Shown here in pieces: positions 1 through 13,229 of a stretch of DNA of 64,000 nucleotides. Below the pieces are notes generated by a model, which did no database searches, had not been told where the DNA came from, and saw nothing but the letters and a program-made list of their open reading frames with translations. This stretch comes from Acanthornis magna (Eukaryota; Chordata; Aves; Passeriformes; Acanthizidae), in the NCBI GenBank assembly GCA_036785705.1, contig JAWUZG010000051.1:17512501-17576500 (forward strand), in the 5' to 3' direction. The number at the start of each line of letters is the position of its first letter. The stretch's first letter is position 1. Position numbers and translations under genes: made by a program.

Positions 1-1872
1 TATTTATTTACTTTTTAAAAGTCTTTTAAGCTTCCATTCAACCAATATAAATATTGCCTATTTCTAAGTGACAACCATGTAATATTGCCACCCATAAAAC
101 CTGATGTTAACTCCAGGTGGGATTCAACAATGCAAGGGTACCAAAAAAAGAATCAGAAAGTCAAAATATTAAACCAAGCCCAGAAATATTACTGTCCTTA
201 CAAGCGTGGAGTTGCAGAGCCCCACTGCACCATGTACACATTGGAGTAAAGATGTTTCAAATCCTATGTCACATCTCTTTCATCAAGCCAAATTCCAGTG
301 AGTTGATACCCTCTGAACACCAGACACCTCATGTGGAAACAGAAAGAGCCCCAGTTTACTGACATCCCACCAAAAAATCTTTCAAAACCCTGATAGAAGT
401 TGGTCTGACATGGTGCATAGGCCACATTTATCCTTCTGATATTAAAAACCAAATTATCACAATCCCCAAACTGAACCACAAGAGCAGAAAAGCACACTGT
501 CAATTCTGATAAATAAAATCACAGCTGCTCCAGATCATAATTTCATTATGATTTCTTTCTCTTCAAGTCAAGGAGTTAATTTTTTTTTTCTATTCTCTCT
601 GTGTAACATCTCCCACTAAACTCTTCCTTTCGGTCCTTGAAACTTCCAAAGCACAAAAGGCAATCATTACCTTTCAAAGCGTGCCCTGTCAAAGGATACA
701 CTTCTCAGCAAGGTGCTCTTGTCTCTCCCAGCCAGAACAGAGCTGATCTTTCACCTTTTGTTTTGACCACCCCAGGCAGGCTTTGTTGTGCTTTGCCAGG
801 AGCTAATCCCATGAAGGGCCCAGCTCAGTAGTAGGCAGACTGCAGGCAGCAAAATTATGTGTCCCCAAAAATCACCAGCAACCAACACTCTAAACACAGG
901 CACTTGAGCAGCAGACTCCCAGACAACGTTCTCCAACTCATTTCTGGAAAGCCTAGGCTTGGGACAGCTGGGAAGTTGCATCTCAAGGCACTTAACTCTT
1001 CCTTCTGAAGGCACCAGTCAGGAGGCTTTCCAGCACCAGTTTGTATTAAGAAAATTAGATAAAAAAGCTCATTTCTCATCATCTCACTCTGACCTGAGGT
1101 TGAATTATGTGGTAAAGTTGAGGTGAAAGGCTCCAAATCCCATTACACATTCCCTCCACCATCCGGTGTACAACTGCTCCGAGCTACCATTATTTTTAAT
1201 TTCGTAATACTTATGATAATATCGATCACCAAAGCTATTTTGTTTGTACCTTGAAGCACAATGGCAAAGTTTTTGTAAATTTCTGCTAAATCACAAAAAT
1301 CCAATTGAGTGAGTAAGCTTTTGCCAGGCTGATTTCTGACAATTTACCAGAAGTCATTTCAGTAATATATTATCAGCATAGTCCAATTTCATTATATGCT
1401 TCTCTTATCTTTTGCTCTGCCAGCAGTAAATATGCATCTATAAATTATTAGTACTTGGATAACACAAATTGCATCTACGCAGACAGGAGAAGAGATGGAA
1501 AAGTATTTCTTCTGTCTGAGGAGTTACACATCATTGAGAGAAGTGAATGCATATCAGTATGCAGAGAATAATTTCCTCTGAATTCTTTACTTATACATAA
1601 ATAATAATTCTAAAGGGCTCAAGTCACCCTTGGCAAATAAAATCTCCAGACAGTAGTCAAGAACAACTTCACAGATGGACAATGTGAAAGACACATCTTG
1701 CTGCAGGCCAGAAAGTGCAGGCCTTGTGGGGTCAAGATCTCCAGTGACAGTCATGGCTGTATTAAGTTGCCTGCACAGGGAAAAATTTGTTGGGAGGCAG
1801 CAACGAGGTCACCGCTTTTAAAGTGAGAAACTTCCTAGGAAATGGGTACCCTATAAAGGGCCCTTCTCTTAC
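1..1872 (-). other. TEAD4: TEAD4 intron after the last visible exon
   Basis: Noncoding. I looked for the next conserved coding block of the YAP-binding domain (ADLNTN-like) and did not find it, so the remaining exons are outside the window. AT-rich unique sequence; no repeat family recognised. Confidence 0.8.
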
Positions 1873-2046
1873 CCAGAATTTGACAAGGAAAAAGGCATTA
1901 GCTGGCCCCCTTTCAAAGAGCTCCTTCAGGCCCCCTTTTTTCTCAGGGAACTTGTCATAGATCTGCCGGATATCCACTGCCTCGAGGTAGGGGTCATTGT
2001 AGCTGGGGCTTGACTGCCCAATGTGCACAAACAGGTGTTTGTTATA
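1873..2046 (-). CDS. TEAD4: TEAD4 exon: YAP-binding domain, residues 241-298 (last exon in window)
   Basis: A 174 nt, phase 0 exon, 58 codons. It begins [19 protein letters not shown], continues [20 protein letters not shown], and ends [19 protein letters not shown]. The acceptor is CTTCTTGCAG and the donor TGG|GTAAGAG. The [15 protein letters not shown] segment is TEAD4-type (TEAD1 has HANHSYSDPLLESVD). The palmitoylated cysteine and the rest of the cofactor interface are in exons left of the window. Confidence 0.97.
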
Positions 2047-5000
2047 CTGCAAGAAGAAGAAAAACATGGAATTAGGAAATTGTTCGGTACCATTCAGCAC
2101 ATAATGAACATTCATGGTCCTTCACAGACGACTACCAGAAGTCAATGAAGACTTGATAGCATTTTCAAAAAGAGCAGAGGAAATCAATAGAAGTATCTCT
2201 GCTAATATCAGCTCATGCTGTTCTTTCCTTCCTACCAATACATCCATGTTTCTTCCTTCTCTGAAACATTATTGTTGGGTTTTTTCTTCCTACATTCACT
2301 CCTAAACCATTGCCTCATGCTGCTGTTACAAAGTCTGAAATGACCTGAGATACAGAGTGTTACCTGTGACAGGTAACAAACATCAACAAACATCAGTCAA
2401 ACATCAACACTCCTGACCTATGAAGAGCCTGAAGTCCCACAGCAAGGTACCAGCCAAATAATATTATCTTTTCTGAACTTTCTTATCTCAGCCCATCACC
2501 AAAGCATATCTCAAGATGCAGAATCACAAGGTTTAGTGAGACAGACAAATCTTATTACTTCCACTTTAAAGGTGGCACCATGGAAACACATTGATGCAAA
2601 TTGATCCCAGTTGCCCCCAAATTAAAGTTCTCAGCACACCAGAAAAACACATAGCTTTATGTGATCTTAGCAACATCTGATTTTGGGTTCTGTATTGGAG
2701 TCTATTCTAAAAGGCTGGATGGGACAGCCAGAATAGCCTGGCAGGGGCTTATGACCTCAGTGCCTTAGGCTCTGATGCATGAATATCCACGACCCTGGAA
2801 AGGGAGGCCAGAAGCACATTGCACAGAGCTTCATCTATCACTATTTATCCTCTAAGAGGAGGATATTTGGTGTTTCCCAAAGATGCCTGTCTACTCTCTG
2901 AAGAGCAATGAAGCAAGTATTTTCATACACATATATTGGAATAACATATCCATGATGAACTGGAGCTGTCTGAAGATGCAAAATTAGTGAGGGGTGGAAA
3001 CAAGGTGTGTTTCTTACTGTGTCTTGGTCTTGCTGTTGTTCCAAGAATGCGGAGAATTCTAACATCCAAAGCTTGGAGCTAGCAACCCTTCGCCCTTGCC
3101 AAGCTGCTGCTGATGGGGAAGGTGAGAGGCCAGTAGGAGACTCAAACCCTGAGCACACAGAATTTATATAACAATAATTTAGAAAAAAATGGTAATAGCT
3201 TTCCAGTAAAGCACCAGTTGGCTGTCAAAGCCAACTCATTACATTTTATTATGGCTTCATTCATCATGTGAAAATATCATTCACAAGGTCATCAGTCTAC
3301 CTGAGCTCTAATGGTTTGTCAGTCACCCTCTGCTAAGACAGCACTGTCAGAGTAGGTCATGATGCAAAAGACAAACTACCTGGGTTTGACACCAGAGAAA
3401 ACACATTCAGCAATTTTAAGAGGACCTAGATGGAGCCCTAAAGGAGCAGTGAAATAAACTGTTTAGTAGCAGAATGAGGTGTCACCATTAACCTCTCAAA
3501 ATGGGGAAGCTGAGAAGGAAAAGACATTTGTTATTCCACTTAATGAGAAATTATGAAGGCAATCATGTTATGACAGAGAACAGTGTTATAGAACACGAAG
3601 CATGGTGGATGAGCAGTAGAGATATGTAGACTTTTATTTTCTGCTGCACCAGGAGGAAAAAAGACCAATACAATCAACATAAAACAGGAAGAAAAGTTTT
3701 GTTAAATAAAACAAAATTAAAAAGCTTCAGCTCTCTCAGTAAAAGGGTGGGAACAGGTAATAAGAGGAAATCATACAAAAACTAATTTTTTGCTTATTGA
3801 AATGTTTCAATAGGTTTGGGTTTTTTAAACAACTTTCAAGATTTTTAGAGTATTGGCTGTTTTTGAAGTTGAAATACAATTTCAAAGGAAGGAACTACAT
3901 TTCCTTACCTACCTGGTAATGGAAGCGGAGGCTGTACAGCATAAGGTTGTTGAGAAAAAGGTTTCACACTACAGAAGTACACAAAGAGAGGTGGTTAATA
4001 AAAAAACAACCAAACAAAAAAATATCCTTCACCAACCGTTTGCACAGATTAGATCAAGTATTTCTTCTGAGGGAGAAAGTGGCATAAGTGTCTTTCGGAA
4101 ATAACCTTTCTGTGTGGGCAAGAGAAAGTCATGGGGAAAGACTCAGAAAGCAGTAAGGGGCCAGGGCTGGACAGATTAAAATTTCCCTGCAGGTGTTCAG
4201 CAGACCCTCCCTCCAAATTTGTTTTTCTGAGATCCCTATCAGCCTCATAATACACTGGTGCCCATTTATTTATCCTTTCCTTTCAACTACAAGTAGTTTT
4301 AAATTTATGCAAGTGCATATAGGTCTGAGCTGGATGCCTCTCAGACTTCTAGGCCCAAATTCAGAGACATTCAACACCCACAAGTGACCACTGCTTTCAG
4401 GAGAGCTCAGCTCCATTTTAACACTACTGTAAGAAAAAGGAAGCTCTTAGCATTTCATGTTTCTTGTGATAGCTAATGGTGTTCCTCAGGCAGCAAAGAA
4501 AGCAGCAGAAGCACCTGTTTTGGATGCCCACATGAAGGAATACTTACTCCTGGGAAGATCCAGCTTGGCCTGGCAAAGGTCCTTGCCAAAACTGCAAGAG
4601 AACATAGGCAATAGTCACCACTCTTAGGACAGAGAGGAAAAGCAAGGCATGCTCTTTTCTGAGGAAACGAATTGCAAGCTCACAGACTTTAAAAGATGTG
4701 AATGAATTATCTCTTTTTTCTGCATTCCTGGTTTCATTCTTGTGGAAATGCTGACTGGCCTTTTTTTTCTCGTTCTACACACTACTACTACTGATATGTG
4801 AGAAACAGATCCAAAAGTGGTCTTTAATGTTAAATATTGTGCATGGACCTTGTGCCTCCATCCCTGAAGCTTTTATGATACTCACTCTCTTGGACCATTA
4901 TCCCCAGGAAAGTTCCATTGAAGTATTTTGGCAGAAGTTAGTGCTCAGCAAAAGGTCAGCAGGCCCAACTCATAGGTAAGGGGATGCTGACAGACCTGCT

Positions 5001-8000
5001 CTATGAAGGATTTTATGTAAGGCCCATCTGATCTAAGTGCTGAGAATGAGCCTGGGAATTATAAGCTTGAGAAAGGGTCAGGATGGCCCAAACAGATTTG
5101 TTCCAAGATGCTGGACTAAGAAAGTGATACAGACACTTAAAAACATTTTGGGCAGATGAAAATCCAAAGGAACTGATTGTTCTCTCACTTGTATCATTAA
5201 AAAAACATACATAGTGAAACTCTTACCATTTTATATCAGTGGGAGCAAAGAATTGGACAAAACTGTTGAAGCCATGTGACAGATTTATTCTACAGAGACT
5301 ATGCCTTTTGGCCCATTCTGTCTCAGTTCTCAGGATTTTCCTGAGCAGATCCCAATATGTTTTCAAATACTCAAGAGTGTTCTCAAAACTCCACCAAGAC
5401 ACTGATCCACTCACCCCAGAAACAGCAGGGTAGGCTGGTCGTGGGAGACCAGGCAAGGCCATTTTACTATGGAAGGCAGTTGCAGAGATAATCTGGGCAG
5501 ATGACATTGTAGCCATACTCTGCATGGCTTTATCTTTAGCTGCCTGATCCTATGAGTAAGAGTAGAAGCAGAAAAAACAGGGTTATTATAATGATTAGCA
5601 AGTTGCCTGCTCTAATGCTGTATAAACAGGATTCTCATCAGCTTCTCTGTAGGGAACAAGCATCTCTGAAAACCTGGGCAGCAAATGCCCCAATGGATGT
5701 CCTAAGAACTCTTCAAAGCTGTAAGTCTTTCACTCATTACTATAGCCTCTGGTGTGATTAATCATCCTTTCTGAAATGCTGGTTTGAAGACCACTTACTA
5801 TTTATACTTTCTGTCTGAGGGCTTTCAACCACACAGCTGGAAAGTTTTGTTGTGGAAAATACACCCCTAGTTGACTCTTGTATTGTAATACTTGGTAAGA
5901 ATATTCAATGGGAAAGACTCTTGATTATCCAAAAAAAACCCCAAACCCTGAGGACAAGGTCACAAAAAGAGATTGTCATCTTCACTGCAAAAAAGACTAC
6001 CTCAGTTTGGGACTGCATTAGCCTCAGGCAGAGTTGATCATTTTATTCCCATCTCCAGAGAAATCTGAAACCTTAATAATCTCCAGGGCACATATGCAGG
6101 GACATTTCTTTTTGTATTTTAACAGGACTGTAGATTCACACACATTTTTACAGGCAATGATGGTGCAACAGCGAGTGAGTCTGAGTTTTGTATAAAACAA
6201 ATAGCATTCTTCAGTTCTTCTTTCAAGGAATAAATAGACAAACAGAAACACTTCCCCTCATTCTGCCTTTCCTCCTACATTCCCTACAATTAATCTCCAT
6301 CCTTCAAACATTCCACATTTATCTGCGTCATTGTGATTATCACAGAAAACACACAGATTAATTCATAGCTTGAAGAAAGTGCTGAAAGAGGTACAGCAAC
6401 CGTTGCTGTCTTCTTCAGGAATTCTCACTTCCCACTTGCACTCACTGAACTGCAGCAAGTTCTCACCCTTGGGCCTCCATTCTTTCTAACCCCTCCAATT
6501 TATCTAAGGTTTTCTAAAGTTCAAAGCCCAGGGATCCTAATGTGTCTTAACAAAAAAAAGTGGAGTAGGCATTAAAAAAATCTCAATAATAAACGCTAGT
6601 GTTCAAGTGGAATGATCAGTAGAAATGGGCAAAACTTATACATCTTTTTTTAGAGCATCTGTGACTCCTGTTAGTACCATTCAAGTGAAGGCCAGAGAAA
6701 CATTTTAAATGCTGAGAAAGTTCCTAATATTCTCCAAAGCTATGGGAAAGTTTTTCAGAATCAGTTTAAATGATACCTTAGGGAATAATTGAAGGATTAC
6801 CTACATTTTAGAGGGAAATTATTTTTTGTTTTTTTCACAACATACATAAGGACAATTTCCATGTGCCATTGCAAAAAAGGGATTTTTTCCTTCCCCTATT
6901 TTTTCACTGTAAAATTGTATTTGTCTACCTGATTTTACAGGGAAGATGCATTTATTTGTGGAGGTATGAAAGTTAAAAGAAAACATAACAACTGGGAAAG
7001 GAAAATATTTTACCTATTAACCCCTGCTGTGTTTTTGCTTTGTTTAAATGCTTGACAGACTGCTGGGAAGCGCATGTTTTTGGAAAAGACATCTCTTTTC
7101 TGTTTCAGCTAACAGTTCTGTATTCATTTCAAGTGTTTTCAGAACAACAAAAAAAAAAAGGGAAAGAAAAAAAAGCAATAAAAATTTTTACCAAGCATTT
7201 GCAACATTTGTACCCATAATAATGATTATGGTGATTAAGATGATGATGAAAATACCACCATACCACCATGATTTCCCACTCTTTTCCTTAGTGCAGATGA
7301 TTTCTATTAGCCATCCAGGGCATGGAAAAACTACTGACTTTTGGGAACAGACTTTTCTTGAAGCTTTACCCTATTTCCCACTTCTATCTGTTACAAATAC
7401 AGTGCACACATAAGAAAGACACCCCAGTTTGTGTGGAGACAAGAGCATTGCAGTGACTGATCTGAAAAGTCATCATGTAGCTGCTCTGATCTCTAGGATA
7501 TAAACACAAAAACATGTACTTGCTATGGAAAATGAACAGTGATAGAGGAGCACACAGCTGTCAGCAGGACCTTGGAAGAAGGGCAGCAGTCTCAGTGATT
7601 TCATTTCCTTGCTCTATTGAAATGTCCAGAAAAAGCAAAGAAGTAAATGAGTTGAATCAGTACTCCCGACTTGCCACTGCAGGCGGAAAGGAACAGCCTG
7701 GTCCTGGGGAAGGGTTCTCTGCAGGCAGCTGGGCAGAGCTCACAGCATGGCCTGGGTGGGGTAAAAGGACAGCAGCCAATGGCTCCATGGAGCTCCCCGA
7801 GACACCTTCGTTCCCTGAGAACAAACCTGGCCAGCTCCTGTGAGCTAAGTGGAAACAGGCTCGGCTGACTGGCTTTTCAATCATGCCCAGTCCCAGAGCT
7901 GTGACACACAAGGAGCAGAATCAAGGTTGCAGATTTAAGCAGCAGTGAGGCTTTTAACACCCCGGGCAGTTGTTGTTTCCTTCTCGCCCTAACTTGCCTC

Positions 8001-11000
8001 TCCAGCAGGCCTCCACCTGAATTGACCACTTAACAGCACCACAGGTTTCAAGCTTAGGCAGCCCTACCTGGGTGCACTGAATTAGATAGTTGTAATTTGT
8101 GGCTCCTTCTCTTTATCAGAGCAGCTGGAAACACAACAGGCTTATAAAAGACTCAGCACAGTTTTCCAAAATGGGGCTGGGATGTGGGGGGTGCAGTCAT
8201 GGCTTAGAGGCAATCACTGATTGCACTGAGTGCCAACAACACCCTCACGGGACAGTCCATCTGCCCTGGTGCCCAGTGAGGAGCTGCCAGAAAGCCAAGA
8301 GGAAGCACATACTGACAGCCACCTCCTCAGCAGTCAGGGACAGACTGGTCAAGGGTGCTGTCACCTGAAGCATGGAAGATCAGGGAAGCAAGCACTCTTC
8401 TTCCAGATTGCTTATGGCCATACCAAACAGAAAGGTCAGCATTCACCTTCCTTCTCTGGCTGTCTCAGTGAAACGTAACAAGGCCCAGACCTCACATCCT
8501 GCTCGGCAAGCCCTTTCTGGATAGCTCACATTCTAACAGGGGACAGCCCCTTGTGCAATTGTCACATACAAACTTGACCTTCTCAGCATTTCTGGCAAGT
8601 CAGTATGAGCACATAAAACATTTCCCTGCATCAAATCTGAGTGGAAATAAATGTCAAGAGGTTCATTAGGGTGATCTTGGAGCTTTTCCTATGGAAAGGA
8701 AAACACAGCTTTTCTCAAGCAAGTATTCAACCATTTTCTCTCTCTCATTAGCTCAGGTCTCTTCAAATCAGGTCTGAATTAATGAAGGAGCAAAGTCTAT
8801 TCAGTTGGCACAATTTTACCTGAGAAAATGCCAGCTGGCTTCATTGCTTCATCTCAGTGGACAATTCCACACCACTACCTCTAGCAGAGGTGGAGCTGGT
8901 GCTGTAGTAACTGTAAGGCTACATTTCCCAAGGCCACCACAACACCAGGGAGTACTTACTTGTCAGCATTTGTGACCATAAACCCCTCCTTCTCAGGTAA
9001 ACACTCTTTGCACACTCCTAAGTCTAAGGGTCTTTCAGATTTGAATGACAGCAGCATAAACCAGAGGTAGAAATAAGACACATGAAATTTAAAAAGTTAT
9101 TGTTTCTTTATTCTTTAAATAGAATTGCTCCAGACGTCACAGAGCTTCAACAATAATGAATGTTTGCACAACATTTCCTGGGAAAAACCTTTTCCTCTCC
9201 AGCTTGCTACAGTTCAGTGACTAATCTCATGTTTTTTTTAAAGGCTATTCAAAGAGGGAATAGCTGACTTGGAGGGGCTGGTGTGATATATTAATGGATA
9301 CCGATCATACCTTGAGCTTGGCTTGGATCTCTCTAGCTTTCCGCCTTGCCAGGACCTGGATGTGACTAGATACCTGCATTGAAAGACAAAATACATCTTC
9401 ATTCCAGAGGAATATTTGGCAGCTTCTTGTAGAAGTAAACATACTTTAGACACATTGTGCAATGGGCAGTTATTTAGGGTTGGGGGTAGGGGGAATTAGG
9501 GGTTTAATGAGCTGCTTTTCTGAACATAATTCCAGTGCCCTGAAATGGGGTGGAGGGCCAGCAAAGATGGGACATCTAAGGCAGATCTAGGCTGCTCAGT
9601 CTTTGTCCAGGATAGCCTGGATAATCATTCCCAAATCACAAAGATTCTTTTTCCATCTTGTGTGCCAGGTATTTTCAAAATCATTATTGCTGTCTTGTCT
9701 GCCTGGGCTGAACAAATAATCTTCATGCATAGGACCACTGACGTTCCCTGAAACATTCATTAGTAGGCCAAGCAAACAAAATCACACTATTTAATGGTAG
9801 AAAAAATTGTGGGTCACAATGTGATTGGGAGACATGAGCATTATTAACCTACTGTAAAATGCCTGAGCTGACTCTTCCTGCTATTCTTATTAATCAGCTC
9901 AGCACAACAACCTCTTACCAGCAAAGTCAGAAACTACCAACAAGTGAAAAACAAGAAATTTGTTCTCATTAGCCCTTGTAATCTCTAGTGGTCCAAAGGA
10001 GCTAATGCTTAACAGGGAAAACTGTACACTTACCTGTTTCCTTGTGCGTGTTTTCCCTGTTCTCAGCTTAATATAGCGGGCAATCAACTCATTTCGGCCT
10101 GGAACATAGAAACAATGCAAATACAAGTTTACAAAGCAATGACCCCAGTGAAAAAGATAGAAAATTCCAGCATGTATCTATAGAGACCAGCAGCAGGATG
10201 ATTCTGTCTCACTCCTTTCTTAGAAAGGAACTTATTAGTGCACATGGTAGAAGTCTGAGTTTTAGGAGCAGTCTCCTATGACACCCCACAGGCAAACTGT
10301 CAAAGTATGGGCTAGATAATTGGACAAGGGGGTTGATGAAAATCGGCTGAAGAGATAGATGGGGTCCCAGTTGAAAACGAGCTGAGAGTGAGCCAGCAAT
10401 GCACCCTTATGGCTAATCCCGGTTGCCAACAGGTCAAGGGAAGTGATCCTTCAGCTCCACTCAGCACTGTTGAGGCAACATCTGGAGTATTGTGTCCAGT
10501 TCTGATCTCCTCAGCTTGAGAAAGATGTACTGGAGAGAGTCCAGCAAAAAGTCAGCAAAAATTATTAAGAGACTGGAGCATCTTTCGTACAAGGAGAGGC
10601 TGAGAGAACTGGGCCTGTTCAGCCTGGAGAGGACATGGGGGCAGTTTTTAATCAATAATTATAAAATAATACCTGATGGGAGGCAACGAAGGGAAAAAGA
10701 GAGCCACCCTCTTCTCAATAGTGCTCAGTGATAGCACAAGAAACAACCAACACAAACTAACATACATGAAATTCTGTCTAAAAACAATATTAAAAAAAAA
10801 AGGAAAGGAAAAACCTAACTTTTTTTATTATAAGAGTGGTTAAACTCTGGCACAGACTGCCCAAAGAGGTTGTAGAGTCTCCATCCTTGGAGGGTATCAC
10901 AATCTACTGGACGCAGCTTGAGCAGTAGGGCCAGACTAGGCAATCTTAAAAAAAACCCCTTCCAACCAAAAGCAGCCTGTCATTCCGTGTAACTAAGTCC

Positions 11001-13192
11001 AAGAAAATAAACAATGGGGAAGCACATGGAAACAGCTACACAGAATTTATCAGTGTGATGTGATGCAGTGAATTACAAGCGTTTTCAGGCTCCTGCAGGC
11101 AGACTATCCAGGCTCCATACGCTGGCTCCCATGGATCGCATCTGAGCAGTCATACAGTTTTTATTCTCTTCTTGGAGATAGGGGAATAACGAGCAGAAAC
11201 AGAAAGGCAGCAGCTACACATCTGAACTCTAGGCTGGTTCAAGGCAGAAAACATGACAGAAAAGAGCAGGCTCTGCAAAATAATACATTTGTGGTGACCA
11301 CAGTAGTAGCAAGATAGTATTGCAATAAAAAGTTGGGAGTGGGAGCTGCAAGGCTGTGAGACATCTTGATATGGCTGCAAATGTTTGCAGAATGAAGCAG
11401 GAATGAGCTGGGAAACAAAGCCACAGTTCTTGTGAAGTTTATTTATAACAAAATTATAAAAACCCAGTATTGTCTGTGGAAAGTTTGTGGACTGAGAACT
11501 TGTACATTAGGACACCACAGACACCAAAAGGCAAGCAGTGAAATCAGTATTAAACTATCACTATTAGCTATTCCAGTAGTTTAATATTCCATTAAAAAGA
11601 TGTGACTTGTTTTTATTTTAAACTCTTATTTCACTCAACCCTGAAATAAAATGTATGCAAGGAAAGACTCTATGCTGAAATTGACCACTTTAGGGAAGGA
11701 CTGGCAAAGCCCTTAATTACATCTGTTTCTGAAAGAGAAGAATGCAAACGTCCATGACTGCAGTCAGGCCATGTTTACAAAACACAACCAATGCATACAC
11801 AGGGATGGGAAAGCATTCACATGTACAGATCTTAACCTTTTCCTAATGGTGTCATTATAGCAGCTCTCCTTATTCCCCTGGGAGAAGAAGCAGGTCTGTA
11901 GCTGAGAAATCACCTCCAGCTCCTGTAAACACAAATTAGGAACCGTGTCTGTGCCAGAAACACAATGCCCAGCCATGTAAGCACTGACCTCTCCAGTTCC
12001 CACAGTTTCAGCATTAGCACAGCGCCATGCCCAGGAGAGTTTGGTGGGAGCAGATGCTGCTCTGCCACCTTCCACCTGGCTGCTCTTCCAACCCATGTAA
12101 ACTGCTTTTACAAAGCCGAGACCAATTACTAGCGACACATATCCACACCACCTTCCTCTAGTGCCAACAATAATATTTATGGCTTCTCAAAGCCTCCATC
12201 TGTTTGGACATGGATCCAAGCTGAAAGGTAAGAAACAACTGAAGTCATTCTTCTCAGACAGATGCCGACATCTCCAAAATTTCAGGAGGACTGTTTGACA
12301 CACGTCAGAAGTGGGAAATGTGCTGAACAAAACAAGGCACTCAAAACCTATTATTTACAAAGAAAGAGAAGGAAAATTTTGGTGCAACAAGAGGACCCTT
12401 TGAAGGGCAAGGAGAATGAGTTAATGGAAAAGAGAGGAAAAATTAGCCTTGAGAAGAAGTGGATGTAGGGAATTTCAGGCAAACTTTTAAAGCGCATATA
12501 GCAGGCTATACTGAAAATTTGAACACATGGGAACTCTCCAGACATTGGCTCAATTATGGGTCACCCTTGTAAAACTACTTTGAATGGATTCTCAAGCAGA
12601 TACAATAAATTTTGTGGAGCAAATTCATATTTGTAGTGTTTCCAATTAAGTAAAGAAATAACAGAGACTGAGCAGTCCGACAGAACACTATCCTGCTTCA
12701 GCAGTAAGGGGATGCAAGAGTAATCTGTATGAGAGGATTGCATTAACAGCTCTGTGCCAGTCACAGTCAATTCCAGGCACCCCCACACTGCATGAAAACA
12801 ACAATTAATCCATCAGATCCTCAACCAGCGAGAGGAGCACAAGCTACCTGTGCTCAAACCTATTTTGGGAAGGGCAAGAGACAGTAGGGACAGGAGACAC
12901 ATGAGGTGACACGAAAAGAACCAGAAAGGGAGACATGAGAATGCACAGGAGAAATACAACATATGTAAAAAGATGAATTTGGAGAAAAGGAGCCAAGTGG
13001 CAGGGGACATTCCTGGGGATGTGGCTGGAAAGAGTTGCTCCAAGACAGAATACTTTGAGAGAACTGCAGCATCATGCCAGAGCAGAGACAGCCCTGAAAG
13101 GACTGCAGCCCACTGAAAAACCGTGTAGAGAAAAGGAAAAGCAAGAAATAAGGAGCACCAGAGGGGAAACAAAACAGAACAAAAAAACAAAA

Positions 13193-13229
<37 letters not shown>

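Larger units (their letters stand above)
2047..5414 (-). other. TEAD4: TEAD4 introns between linker and YAP-binding exons
   Basis: Four introns (2047-3017, 3149-3912, 3969-4547, 4592-5414) separated by the exons listed. Unique, mildly AT-rich sequence. The only structure noticed is a perfect inverted repeat at 2358-2378 followed by a few AACATCA direct repeats up to about 2408. Confidence 0.8.

Noticed and set aside
10492..10731. 79-codon frame resembling reverse-transcriptase tail sequence
   Set aside because: Part of a degraded CR1 3' region, not a functional gene.
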